Below, one piece after another: positions 6,375-13,763 of a DNA stretch of 14,428 nt. A program made the position numbers and the translations under genes. Source of the stretch: Clostridia bacterium (GTDB lineage Bacteria > Bacillota > Clostridia > Oscillospirales > CAG-272). Under the pieces are notes generated by a model. That model worked only from the letters and a program-made list of their open reading frames with translations, had not been told where the DNA came from and did no database searches. Location of the stretch: the NCBI GenBank assembly GCA_017382555.1, contig JAFOAB010000124.1:1-14428 (forward strand), given 5' to 3'. The first letter of the stretch is position 1; the number at the start of each line of letters is the position of its first letter.

Positions 6375-8912
6375 TTAATACTTAAGCTCGTTGTTGTTCT
6401 CTGCAACGTATGCTGCCCAAGCAGTATCGTCGTAGTTATACTTCATGTAGCGGATGCCGCCACGACCCATGATGGGGTTGTACTCTTCAACAACGTAGTA
6501 TACCTGCTGAGAAAGGAGAGCCATGCTACCGTCCTGAAGCATAGGAATGTAGTCGTAGGTCATAAGAACCTTGGTCTCGATTGCAGCAAGGATGTTAAGA
6601 CGGGTGTCAACGTCAGCGATACCGTCGCCGAAGCAGTACTCGGTGCCGTTAACCTCAACGGTAGCACCGTTAAGAGCATCGGACCACTGCTTGAGGTTCA
6701 TGGTGATGGTCTGAACGTTCTTAGCCTCACCGATCTTAGCAACGTTTACGTCGAGAGTGAGATCAACGGTAGAAGCGTTGAACCACTTAGCGTCGTACTG
6801 GTAAGAGGGGTTGGTGTAAAGGTCGGTAAGACCGAAGGGATCGAGAGCAGAGCCGGACCAACCGCCAAGAACGGTGTCAGCATTACCTGCCTTGATCTCG
6901 TTGGACCACTCGTTACCGAGAGGTGCGGACTCAACGAACTTGATCTTGCCTTCAAAAGGAGTGCCTGCAACAACCTCAGCCATCTTCTCGTTGAGGTAGT
7001 CGAGGGTCTTGGTGATGAATGCGGAGGAAGCAGAGGAAGCGTAGATTATCTCGATAGCCTGGTCGGACTTGCCGTCCTTGTCGTTATCGGTGATGTAACC
7101 TGCAGCAAGAGCCTCGTCAAATGCCTTCTTGTAGAGCTCCTTAGCAGCTACGGGATCGTAACCGGTGATGGAGTCAACAGCCTCGTCAAGAGAAGCGTAC
7201 TTGGAAACGTCTACAGAGTAGAACTCGCAAAGTGCCTTCTTAGCCTGATCGGTGTCGCGGTACTGAGCACCGGACTCGGGATCGTAGATGTAGTTGGTAC
7301 CGATAAGACCGTAACCGCCGGAACGAGCGGGAGATACTGCGGTACAGAGAGCTTCCTTATCGTAAGTAACTGCAACAGCCTTACGGAAGGAAACGAGGGT
7401 AAGAGTCTCAAGGTCAAGCTTGGACTTATCGAAGGTATCAGCTGCTTCTCTCTTCTGGATTGCATCAAGGTAACCGTTGAAGATGAAGAAGAAGATGGTC
7501 TCGGAGGGAGTTACGTAGCAGTACTCGGAATCACGGTACTCTGCGTAGTCGTCAGTCTGGAGGCCGTAGCCCATGAGCTGACCCTGGAGGAACATAAGCT
7601 TTCTGGTATCAGCCTCTGCAACAACCTGGCAGTTGATTGCGGTGGTCTGGTACATAGGATAGGTCTTACCGTCAGAAGGATCGGTGTAGATGTGCTTGCC
7701 ATCGGTATAGCCGAACCAGTTCTCGTTCTTAACGAACTTCATGGACTTATCCTGCTGATACTCAACAAGCTTGTAGGGACCGTAGGACATGGTGGTCTCA
7801 ACGGAAGAGTTGTAGTTGTTGGTCCAAGCGTCGGTGTCACCAACCTTGGTCTTGCCTGCCTCATAAAGCTCCTCGTAAACGATCCAGTTACCGGAGAGGT
7901 TGTAGAGGAGGTTGAAGCCTGCGAGAGCCTTGCCGAGAACGATGGTGATCTCGTACTCGCCGGTCTTCATGATACCAACGTTTGCGAAATCATAGTTATC
8001 AGCGTAAGCATAACCCTCAGCGAAGTAGTTGAAAGCGTCATCAGCGGTCTCACCCCAAGCGGTGGTGGAGATTACGGATACGAGGTAGCCGTAGGACTCA
8101 TCGGTAAGGGGAGCGATACCGTTAGCATCAGCGAGAGCTAAGAGAGCATCCCACTTCTCCAGGTTGAAGTACTGGGCGCCGTAAGCGTCAACATAATCCT
8201 TAAGAGTGTTGCCGCTGAGCCACTCCTGAAGTGCGAAGTTAACAGCGATACCCATGGGGTTGCCGTTAGCATCGGTGTATACGCCGTCAGCGCCCTTCTT
8301 GAGGTCAGCGAAAGCGTACTTGTTCTGGAGCATGTTCTCGGTGTACGCGATGGTACCCTGATGGTAGTAGTTCTTTGCGTTTGCGATGGCGAAGCTACCG
8401 TCGAAGTAGTCGGTAGCACGGTAGTTGTCCATCTTGGGGTCAAGAAGAGCCTTCATGGAGTAAACGTAAGTATCAGCATTGATCTTTACGCCGTTCTGCC
8501 AGGTAGCATCCTTATTGAGCTTAATAACGTAAGCATAACCGGAGGTAGCAGACTCGGGAATGTTGAATTCGGGATGCTCTGCCTTGATCTTCTCGGTTAC
8601 GTCGACGGGCATTTCTGCAGCCATCTCGGGACGGATAACGTATCCCTTGTAGGGATCCTTACCCTCAACGGGGTTGAGCTCATCATTGTAGATGAAGGTG
8701 TAGAGACCGGAGGTGAGGAAATCGATAGGATAGCTCTCATCAGTGGTCTGATAGGTGTGAGGGTTCCAGTTGGAGGACATGGTTACAACGGAATCGTTGT
8801 AGGTGTACTCACCAACGAACTCCTCAACCTTTACCTTACCGCAGGATGCCATGGGAAGAACCATGCATACAACAAGCAGCAAAGCAACGATAGAGGCGAT
8901 TCTCTTTGTCAT
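6375..8912 (-). CDS. oppA: Oligopeptide-binding lipoprotein OppA (solute-binding family 5), enlarged
   Basis: This is the extracellular substrate-binding lipoprotein of the Opp importer (845 residues; usual about 540-600). A lipoprotein signal is clear: basic MTKR, a hydrophobic core (about 5-20), and lipobox MASC with C24 as the likely lipidated cysteine. The mature protein begins with a family-5 type N-terminus (VTMSSNWNPHTYQTTDES). Later elements such as VSFRKAVAVTYDKEAL and VLGGWSGSALDPFGL fit the SBP_bac_5 fold. A loop D609-N-D-K-D-G-K-S-D617 matches the DxDxDGxxD calcium-binding pattern. AAGGAG lies 8 nt before the ATG, and a sigma-A promoter lies about 100 bp upstream. Codon choice appears strongly biased (GAC, TAC, AAC, AAG), which fits high expression. 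The peptide specificity cannot be told. Confidence 0.92.
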   Translation of the reverse strand: MTKRIASIVALLLVVCMVLPMASCGKVKVEEFVGEYTYNDSVVTMSSNWNPHTYQTTDESYPIDFLTSGLYTFIYNDELNPVEGKDPYKGYVIRPEMAAEMPVDVTEKIKAEHPEFNIPESATSGYAYVIKLNKDATWQNGVKINADTYVYSMKALLDPKMDNYRATDYFDGSFAIANAKNYYHQGTIAYTENMLQNKYAFADLKKGADGVYTDANGNPMGIAVNFALQEWLSGNTLKDYVDAYGAQYFNLEKWDALLALADANGIAPLTDESYGYLVSVISTTAWGETADDAFNYFAEGYAYADNYDFANVGIMKTGEYEITIVLGKALAGFNLLYNLSGNWIVYEELYEAGKTKVGDTDAWTNNYNSSVETTMSYGPYKLVEYQQDKSMKFVKNENWFGYTDGKHIYTDPSDGKTYPMYQTTAINCQVVAEADTRKLMFLQGQLMGYGLQTDDYAEYRDSEYCYVTPSETIFFFIFNGYLDAIQKREAADTFDKSKLDLETLTLVSFRKAVAVTYDKEALCTAVSPARSGGYGLIGTNYIYDPESGAQYRDTDQAKKALCEFYSVDVSKYASLDEAVDSITGYDPVAAKELYKKAFDEALAAGYITDNDKDGKSDQAIEIIYASSASSAFITKTLDYLNEKMAEVVAGTPFEGKIKFVESAPLGNEWSNEIKAGNADTVLGGWSGSALDPFGLTDLYTNPSYQYDAKWFNASTVDLTLDVNVAKIGEAKNVQTITMNLKQWSDALNGATVEVNGTEYCFGDGIADVDTRLNILAAIETKVLMTYDYIPMLQDGSMALLSQQVYYVVEEYNPIMGRGGIRYMKYNYDDTAWAAYVAENNNELKY

Positions 8913-9017
8913 TTTTCTTTCTCCTTAATATTTTTTACACACCTCGCAAACAGCCCACTCAGCAACCGACTATGCAAAATGGGTACAGTTAGCGACAGTA
9001 TGTTTAGGATAACTTAG

Positions 9018-9046
9018 ATTTTATCACTTTATCAGCACATAGTCAA
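9018..9046 (-). promoter_or_regulatory. Sigma-A-type promoter for the opp operon
   Basis: On the minus strand TTGACT (9041-9046) and TAAAAT (9018-9023) are separated by exactly 17 nt, each with 5 of 6 consensus bases. Transcription would start near 9011, giving an oppA leader of about 100 nt. It lies between the peptidase gene and oppA; no clear terminator separates the two, so read-through from the peptidase is also possible. Confidence 0.72.
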
Positions 9047-9061
9047 GACCTTATTCACAAA

Positions 9062-10765
9062 TTAGTCACAATTCGTAAGGTTTTTGCCCTTTTCACCAAG
9101 TATATCTTTTATCTTTGTGGCAATTTGCTTCATACAGCCGTCGGAATAAGGAAGCTTGAGCCCGGATTCGGTAACAAGTCCCTCAAAGGTTCTTGTTCCG
9201 CCCATATCGACGAATGCGAGATACTTTTTCCACGCCGCATCCTTATCCTCCAGCATTTCAAGCCAGAACTGGAACGCAACTGTCTGCGCCATACAGTAGT
9301 CTATATAATAAAGAGGGCTTTCGTAAATGTGGAGCTGACGCTGCCATCCCGCGCCTCTGCCGTAGAAGGGCATTCCCGTGCGGTCGATAGCGGGGCGATA
9401 CTTCTTTTCAAGCTTTTCCCATTCCGCATTTCTCTCCTCGGGCGTAAGATCCTCGTTTTCATACATTATGTGCTGGAACTCGTCGACCATACAGCCGTAA
9501 GGGAGGAAGGAGAGCGCATCCGCAAGATGCATATATTCGTACTTTGCGGTGTCCTCGCCAAAGAATTTTTCGTGATATTCACCGGTGAGGAACTCCATGC
9601 TCATGGAATGCACCTCACACGCCTCGATGGTGGGGCTTTGGTAAGAGGAGATATAATTCTTTTTAAAGGAACGGTATGCGGCAAACGCGTGTCCCGCCTC
9701 GTGGGTAAGCACGTCCACGTCGCCCGCAGTTCCGTTGAAGTTGGAGAAGATGAAGGGTGCGCCGTATGCGGGAATATCCGCACAGTAGCCGCCGGGCGCC
9801 TTGCCGTCCTTGGAGAGCACGTCAAGCAGCTCGTTTTCGTACATAAAGTCGATAAATTCCGCAGTCTCGGCGGAAAGCGTGCGGTACATCTCCTTTCCGG
9901 ATGCAAGAATATCGTCCGCACTGCCGTGGGGAACGGGATTACCTTCCTTAAATATAAGGGTATCGTACATACGAAGCGTATCAACGCCGATGCGCTTTCT
10001 CTGCTCCTCGCGAAGCTCGTTCACAACGGGAACGACGTCCTCCGCTATCTGACGTCTGAACTCCTTCAGATCGTTATAGCCGTAGCAGTTTCTGCCGAGG
10101 CGATCGTAGCCGAGCTGAATGTAGTTTTCGTGGCCGAGGATACGCGCCATCTTGTTTCTGACCTTAACAAGCTCGCCGTAAATGCGGTCAAGCTCCTCGC
10201 GATGCGCATCAAAGAACTCGCCCTCCTTAAAGAATGCAAGGCGGCGTACCTCTCTGTCCGTGCTCTGCTTGTGAGGACCGAGCAGGGGCAGGGGTATGGT
10301 CTTACCCTCCCATTCAACGGCAGCGGATGCATACAGCTTCTGATATTCGGAGGTAAGCTTGTTTTCCTCCTGCATAAGCTCTATCATCTCGGGCTTAAAG
10401 GTGCGTACGGATATCTCAAGATTTCTAAAATAAAGCTCGCCGAGCTCCTTCTCAAGCTCCGCTCTGAAGGGGGATGCAAGCATTGCAAGGCTTACCTTCT
10501 GCTCCGCCTCGGCAAGCAGGGGCATCACCTCGTCGACAAATTCTCTTTCACCGGCATAGAACTCGTCCTTCGTGTTTATGGTGTTGCGGATATAAACGAG
10601 GGTGCCGAGCGTGTTTACGCGCTTGCCGAGCGCCTCCGACTCGCGGAACGCATCGAGCTGCTCGTTTGCGCTCTTTGCGTTTATGAGCTTCTGCTCTATC
10701 GCCTCAAGCGCGCCCTTTATCTCGTCAATATTCGGTCTTTCATAGGGCATTTCGGAAAATTTCAT
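9062..10765 (-). CDS. pepF: M3-family oligoendopeptidase (PepF-like)
   Basis: This is a cytoplasmic zinc metallopeptidase of 567 residues, the normal length for M3-family oligoendopeptidases. The active site is HEAGH: H355 and H359 bind zinc and E356 is the catalytic base. The third zinc ligand is likely E384 in SPTIEACEVHSM, 25 residues after H359, as in this family. The N-terminal MKFSEMPYERP and the ending YRPAIDRTGMPFYGRGAGWQ...YYIDYCMAQTVAFQFW are also typical. GGGAGG lies 5 nt before the ATG. The gene stands directly upstream of and codirectional with oppABCDF, which suggests that imported peptides are hydrolysed by this enzyme. A signal peptide is absent. Whether it is strictly PepF or a related M3 clade cannot be decided here. 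Confidence 0.92.
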   Translation of the reverse strand: MKFSEMPYERPNIDEIKGALEAIEQKLINAKSANEQLDAFRESEALGKRVNTLGTLVYIRNTINTKDEFYAGEREFVDEVMPLLAEAEQKVSLAMLASPFRAELEKELGELYFRNLEISVRTFKPEMIELMQEENKLTSEYQKLYASAAVEWEGKTIPLPLLGPHKQSTDREVRRLAFFKEGEFFDAHREELDRIYGELVKVRNKMARILGHENYIQLGYDRLGRNCYGYNDLKEFRRQIAEDVVPVVNELREEQRKRIGVDTLRMYDTLIFKEGNPVPHGSADDILASGKEMYRTLSAETAEFIDFMYENELLDVLSKDGKAPGGYCADIPAYGAPFIFSNFNGTAGDVDVLTHEAGHAFAAYRSFKKNYISSYQSPTIEACEVHSMSMEFLTGEYHEKFFGEDTAKYEYMHLADALSFLPYGCMVDEFQHIMYENEDLTPEERNAEWEKLEKKYRPAIDRTGMPFYGRGAGWQRQLHIYESPLYYIDYCMAQTVAFQFWLEMLEDKDAAWKKYLAFVDMGGTRTFEGLVTESGLKLPYSDGCMKQIATKIKDILGEKGKNLTNCD

Positions 10766-10795
10766 TTATACCTCCCAAAAATATTATTCAATCAA

Positions 10796-10897
10796 GCCGG
10801 CTGCGTGTCATCCTCGAGCGCAGAGTCCGCAAGCAGATTCTTCGCTTCGCTCAAGAATGACGCTTGCGGACTCACAGCGAAGGATCTCGCGGGTGGC
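10796..10897. repeat. Nested palindromic repeat element, copy 1
   Basis: The outer stem is GCCGGCTGCG (10796-10805) against CGCGGGTGGC (10888-10897), 7 of 10 pairs. Inside it are GTCATCCTCGAG (10807-10818) and CGAAGGATCT (10878-10887), the two halves of a core. Between these halves lies a second unit: stem GAGTCCGCAAGC (10823-10834) / GCTTGCGGACTC (10862-10873), perfect over 12 bp, enclosing AGATTCTTCGCTTC (10835-10848) and AGAATGAC (10854-10861), the same core inverted. AGCG occurs on both sides of the inner unit (10817-10820 and 10876-10879). Six T follow the outer stem (10898-10903). The element falls in the leader of the peptidase gene. Confidence 0.75.
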
Positions 10898-10919
10898 TTT
10901 TTTGTATACTTACATAGTT

Positions 10920-10948
10920 ATTGTACCATACCGCAAAATCTTTTGCAA
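10920..10948 (-). promoter_or_regulatory. Candidate promoter for the M3 peptidase gene
   Basis: On the minus strand TTGCAA (10943-10948) and TACAAT (10920-10925) are 17 nt apart, and a TG occurs one base before the -10, giving an extended -10 (TGGTACAAT). Transcription would begin about 150 bp before the peptidase start and run through the nested repeat. Confidence 0.48.
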
Positions 10949-10954
10949 TACGTT

Positions 10955-10985
10955 TTGTCACGAAGCGCACGCGGCGCATAAGATG
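10955..10985 (+). promoter_or_regulatory. Candidate promoter for dpaAB (sigma-K/E-like or sigma-A-like)
   Basis: CATAAGATG (10977-10985) matches the CATANNNTA -10 of mother-cell sigma factors except for the last base. The same place also reads as TTGTCA (10955-10960), 18 nt, TAAGAT (10979-10984), a weak sigma-A promoter. In Bacillus the dpa operon is driven by sigma-K, so the first reading is attractive, but the sequence cannot decide. Confidence 0.3.
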
Positions 10986-11012
10986 TAACGAGAACGGCAC
11001 GGAGATACCGAG

Positions 11013-11822
11013 ATGAAGAATAATTTTGATTTTGCGATACTGGGCGGAGATAGACGAATGGCTATTCTTGCCAAGATGCTTGAAAATGTCGGCACCTGCA
11101 AGCATTTTTTAAACAGCGACGGGGATATACCGGAAAGAATAGAAGCCACCGCAACCATTCTGCCGATTCCCTGCTCCTTTGACGGAATACGCTTAAGCTG
11201 CTTTGCAGGCGCCCCCTTGCTTAACGACGTCATCTCGCACATATATTCACCCTTTGTGTTTGGCGGCAGAATACCCGCGGAGATACGCAAGGAGCTGACC
11301 GCAAGGGGGATGCGGGTGTACGATCTGCTTGAGGATGAGGCTCTGCTTATCAAAAACGCACAGCTGACGGCTGAGGGTGCGCTCGGCATTATAATAGCCG
11401 AAACACAGCGTGCCGTTCTCGGCGCACGGATAACCGTTATCGGCTTCGGCAGGATCGGACGTGCGCTTGCACGCATCCTTACCGCGCTCGGCGCAAGAGT
11501 GACGGTTGCGGCAAGAAGTGACGCACAGCTTGCGGAGGCGGAATGCCTGGGTTGCTTAACCGTACCCCTTACAGAGCTTCCCACCGCCATCGCGGGCGCG
11601 GATGCGGTGTGTAACACAGCCCCCGCACACGTTCTCGGAAGGGCGGAGCTTGCCGCATTCAGCGCGGGCGTGCCTTTTATCGAGCTTGCGTCGGGCGGCT
11701 TTAACGCATCCTCGGAGGTGCGCTTCATAAACGCACAGGGACTACCCGGCAAAACGGCACCCGAGAGCGCCGCGCAAATTATTTACGATAGAATAACCGA
11801 CCTTTTATTGAGGCAGATATGA
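11013..11822 (+). CDS. dpaA: Dipicolinate synthase subunit A (DpaA/SpoVFA)
   Basis: DpaA works with DpaB to oxidise the lysine-pathway dihydrodipicolinate intermediate to dipicolinic acid in the mother cell; the acid then accumulates with calcium in the spore core. The protein has 269 residues (Bacillus DpaA about 300). It shows an N-terminal AILGGDRR turn (8-15), a YSPFVFGGRIP stretch, the family element LTAEGALGIIIAETQ (118-132), and a nucleotide-binding VIGFGRIGRALA motif (GxGxxG at 144-149). GGAG lies 8 nt before the ATG. Its stop overlaps the dpaB start in ATGA, so the two subunits are translationally coupled. It is divergent from the peptidase gene. Its presence implies that the organism forms, or descends from, endospore formers. 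Confidence 0.92.
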   Translation: MKNNFDFAILGGDRRMAILAKMLENVGTCKHFLNSDGDIPERIEATATILPIPCSFDGIRLSCFAGAPLLNDVISHIYSPFVFGGRIPAEIRKELTARGMRVYDLLEDEALLIKNAQLTAEGALGIIIAETQRAVLGARITVIGFGRIGRALARILTALGARVTVAARSDAQLAEAECLGCLTVPLTELPTAIAGADAVCNTAPAHVLGRAELAAFSAGVPFIELASGGFNASSEVRFINAQGLPGKTAPESAAQIIYDRITDLLLRQI

Positions 11823-12379
11823 CAGGTTTTGCATTTTGCGGCTCACATTGCACCCTTGATGCCGCCCTTGATGCGGCAAAGCGGCTGATTGCCGCGGGTG
11901 AGGAGCTGTTACCCATTTTTTCTTATACCGTCGCAGGCACGGATACCCGTTTTTCCAAGGCAAGGGACTTTTGCAAAAGGGCGGAGGAGCTGTGCGGGAC
12001 GCGCGGTATATATACGATAGCGGATGCAGAGCCGCTCGGCCCTGCGCGACCGCTTGACTACCTTATTATATGTCCCTGCACGGGCAACACGATGGCGCGG
12101 CTTGCGCTCGGGCTGTGCGACACGCCCGTAACGATGGCGGCAAAGGCGCATCTGCGAAACGGCAAAAGCATACTTCTCTGCCCCGCATCTAACGATGCCC
12201 TCGGTGCGGGAATGAAGAACCTTGCCGTCCTTGCGGTCAGAAGGGGCATATATTTCACACCCATGAGACAGGATGACCCGAAAAACAAGCCGTTTTCCCT
12301 TGTAACCGATTTTTCGCTCATACCCGATGCCTTTGAAGCAATGAAAAACGGCACCCAGCTCCGCCCGTTGTTTCTTTGA
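11819..12379 (+). CDS. dpaB: Dipicolinate synthase subunit B (DpaB/SpoVFB), flavoprotein-like
   Basis: This is the partner of DpaA (186 residues; Bacillus about 200), a flavoprotein-like fold subunit of dipicolinate synthase. Typical features are GFAFCGSHCTL at the N-terminus, LIICPCTGNTMARLALGLCD (82-101), which resembles the PNTGN region of flavoprotein-like decarboxylases, then TPVTMAAKAHLRNGKSILL and PASNDALGAG. The DDPKNKPFSLVTDF segment and a C-terminal QLRPLF are also family-like. GAGG lies 5 nt upstream of the ATG inside the end of dpaA, with a 4-bp overlap. The protein looks complete. Its stop codon is followed at once by a strong promoter-like sequence facing away from it. Confidence 0.9.
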   Translation: MTGFAFCGSHCTLDAALDAAKRLIAAGEELLPIFSYTVAGTDTRFSKARDFCKRAEELCGTRGIYTIADAEPLGPARPLDYLIICPCTGNTMARLALGLCDTPVTMAAKAHLRNGKSILLCPASNDALGAGMKNLAVLAVRRGIYFTPMRQDDPKNKPFSLVTDFSLIPDAFEAMKNGTQLRPLFL

Positions 12380-12426
12380 TTGACAAAACGCTCTGCAGGT
12401 GGTAGAATTGTAACAACTATTCTACC
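12380..12426 (+). promoter_or_regulatory. Near-consensus promoter whose -10 lies in a hairpin
   Basis: TTGACA (12380-12385, 6 of 6) and TAGAAT (12403-12408, 5 of 6) are exactly 17 nt apart, directly after the dpaB stop. The -10 is part of a perfect 8-bp inverted repeat, GGTAGAAT (12401-12408) and ATTCTACC (12419-12426), with a 10-nt loop. Before the IS insertion it would have pointed at the gene now starting at 13973, with a leader of about 190 nt. It may be part of a dispersed repeat together with the palindrome that follows. Confidence 0.6.
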
Positions 12427-12430
12427 GTAG

Positions 12431-12444
12431 GGGACGGCGCCCTC
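12431..12444. repeat. Left half of IS-split palindrome, with 6-bp target duplication
   Basis: GGGACG (12431-12436) is the left arm of an inverted repeat whose right arm CGTCCC now lies at 13822-13827. The last six bases, GCCCTC (12439-12444), are the direct repeat created by IS insertion. Joining the halves restores two 6-bp arms around a 10-nt centre. Confidence 0.72.
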
Positions 12445-12490
12445 TGTCAAGAGTAAGATTGTAAACAGTTGTGCAAGATGATTGTATACA
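12445..12490. repeat. Left terminal region of the IS
   Basis: It runs from the tip TGTCAA through a degenerate subsite (GAGTAAGATTGTAAACA, 12451-12467) to the conserved inner subsite at 12471-12490. The outer subsite resembles the inner one with 3 bases missing. These are likely transposase-binding sites. Confidence 0.75.
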
Positions 12491-12511
12491 CATTTTATGT
12501 TCAATCTTTAT

Positions 12512-12558
12512 GCTTTTGGAAGACGAACGGAGCGTAGCGGAGAGAGGCTTCCAAAAGC
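12512..12558. terminator. Hairpin after the transposase gene, possible terminator
   Basis: GCTTTTGGAAG (12512-12522) and CTTCCAAAAGC (12548-12558) form an 11-bp perfect stem around a 25-nt loop. It lies 10 nt past the transposase stop in its direction of transcription and inside the IS. No long U-tract follows, so it may be a weak terminator or a guard against impinging transcription. Confidence 0.45.
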
Positions 12559-12568
12559 GGCGCGCGGC

Positions 12569-13711
12569 TTAATCGAGGCGCGAAATTCGGCGGTTGAGCA
12601 GCTGCTCGGTTCGAAGATCAAGCTGGGCGATCTTGTAATTGCGGTAGCAGAGCGAGGCAAAATCCGCGCTCTCGGGGCGCAACTCCAATTCCGCGCCTAC
12701 CATCGTTTCGCTTAGGTAAAACACCTTGCTGTCAAATCTCAAATACCCCTTGTAGTTGACCTTCAATATGCGGTGTAATCCGCTGTATTCATAGTCCTTG
12801 ATGTTATTTGGATATTTCCTCTCGCTCGGTATGTAGACGTCTGCAGGGCAACGCATATCAATCGCCTCATGCGGTCTGACTTCGTTGTACTTGGTACGCC
12901 ATTCCTTGAGGCGCTTATCCGCATCGGCAAGGTCAAGAAAAGCATTCCTTTTTAGAAGCTCGTTCTTCATAGTGCGGTGAAATCGCTCGATCTTGCCTTG
13001 CGTTTGGGGGTGCAAGGGGCGACCGTGGATCGGGAGTATATCCAGATCCATCAGCCAACGTTCAAAGAGGGTATACCCGCCCTTAAAACCAGCAAATGCG
13101 CCGCCATTGTCGGATAAAATCGCCTTTGGAAGCCCGTATTCCTTAAAAACAGCCTCAAATGAAGGGATTATTCCACCAGCCTTTTCCTTGGCATCTATGC
13201 ATAGACAAAAGCGAGAACAGTCATCTATGATGTCAAGAGGAAAGCAACGTGTACCGTCAAGTAACATAAAGTCACCCTTGAAATCGGTCTGCCAAAGCTC
13301 GTTGCAGTGTTCTCTTTGAAAGCGAAGGAATTCCCTGCGATTCTGTGATTCTGTTTCGCTGATGCAGCCGTTTCGTTGAAGAATATTGTTGGCGGTACGA
13401 ATACAAGGCAAATCGGTGTAACCGTTGTTTTCAAGTACCTTCAAGATGGTTTTCGCTCCCCATTCGGGATTGTCGGCGCGGACACGAAGAATTGCTTCCT
13501 CAATCTCCGTAGGTGTCCTGCCGGGAATATGCAAGGGGGCATGACTTCGGTCTGACATAGAGCAAGATTGATTGTTTCGCTCTACCCATTTGTAGCCGGT
13601 TGCGCGAGTAATGCCGAACTCACGACAAAGTGAGCTGAAGTTTTTGGAGGTCCTTGCCGCCTCCACAAATTCTTTTCTTAATTCTTCCACAGTTTTGTCC
13701 TTCCAAGGCAT
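12569..13711 (-). CDS. IS481-family DDE transposase
   Basis: This is the transposase of the surrounding insertion sequence (380 residues), catalysing strand transfer of the element. An N-terminal helix-turn-helix (about 10-45; SLCREFGITRATGYKWV) is followed by a second DNA-binding region and an integrase-type catalytic core. The DDE residues are D143 (WQTDFKG), D201 (AILSDNGGAF) and E242 (GKIERFHRTM); the HPQTQGKIERFHRT block is characteristic. The C-terminus holds an EVRPHEAIDMRCPADVY segment as in integrase-like transposases. MPWKDKT at the N-terminus is typical of IS481. AGGAGGT lies 7 nt upstream of the ATG. No frameshift or stop interrupts the gene. It reads opposite to dpaAB and the downstream gene. 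Confidence 0.93.
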   Translation of the reverse strand: MPWKDKTVEELRKEFVEAARTSKNFSSLCREFGITRATGYKWVERNNQSCSMSDRSHAPLHIPGRTPTEIEEAILRVRADNPEWGAKTILKVLENNGYTDLPCIRTANNILQRNGCISETESQNRREFLRFQREHCNELWQTDFKGDFMLLDGTRCFPLDIIDDCSRFCLCIDAKEKAGGIIPSFEAVFKEYGLPKAILSDNGGAFAGFKGGYTLFERWLMDLDILPIHGRPLHPQTQGKIERFHRTMKNELLKRNAFLDLADADKRLKEWRTKYNEVRPHEAIDMRCPADVYIPSERKYPNNIKDYEYSGLHRILKVNYKGYLRFDSKVFYLSETMVGAELELRPESADFASLCYRNYKIAQLDLRTEQLLNRRISRLD

Positions 13712-13748
13712 TCCAATAACCTCCTCTTAGGTCATTTCTTTGCCTTTC

Positions 13749-13754
13749 ATTATA
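13749..13754 (-). promoter_or_regulatory. Extended -10 promoter element for the transposase
   Basis: On the minus strand TATAAT (13749-13754) is preceded by TG one base upstream (TGATATAAT). No good -35 is found at 17 nt; that position falls in the inner inverted repeat, so transposase binding there could repress its own transcription. Confidence 0.5.
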
Positions 13755-13763
13755 TCACAAAAC

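Noticed and set aside
8913..9061. Riboswitch, T-box or CodY-type operator in the oppA leader
   Set aside because: No conserved T-box, riboswitch core or AATTTTCWGAAAATT-like site was visible in this stretch.
10796..10903. Intrinsic terminator formed by the nested repeat and the following T6
   Set aside because: On the plus strand it would end no known transcript, since the gene to its left is on the minus strand; the repeat explanation accounts for more of the structure.
6363..10981. Long plus-strand open frames opposite oppA and the M3 peptidase (6363-8141, 9125-10981)
   Set aside because: Same explanation: the minus-strand proteins have a lipobox and an HEAGH zinc site, whereas the antisense products show no family features and no well-placed ribosome binding site was evident.
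10958..11752. Minus-strand frame of 264 codons opposite dpaA
   Set aside because: Ser/Ala/Arg-rich product with no domain; the plus strand encodes DpaA with the GxGxxG and TAEGA motifs.
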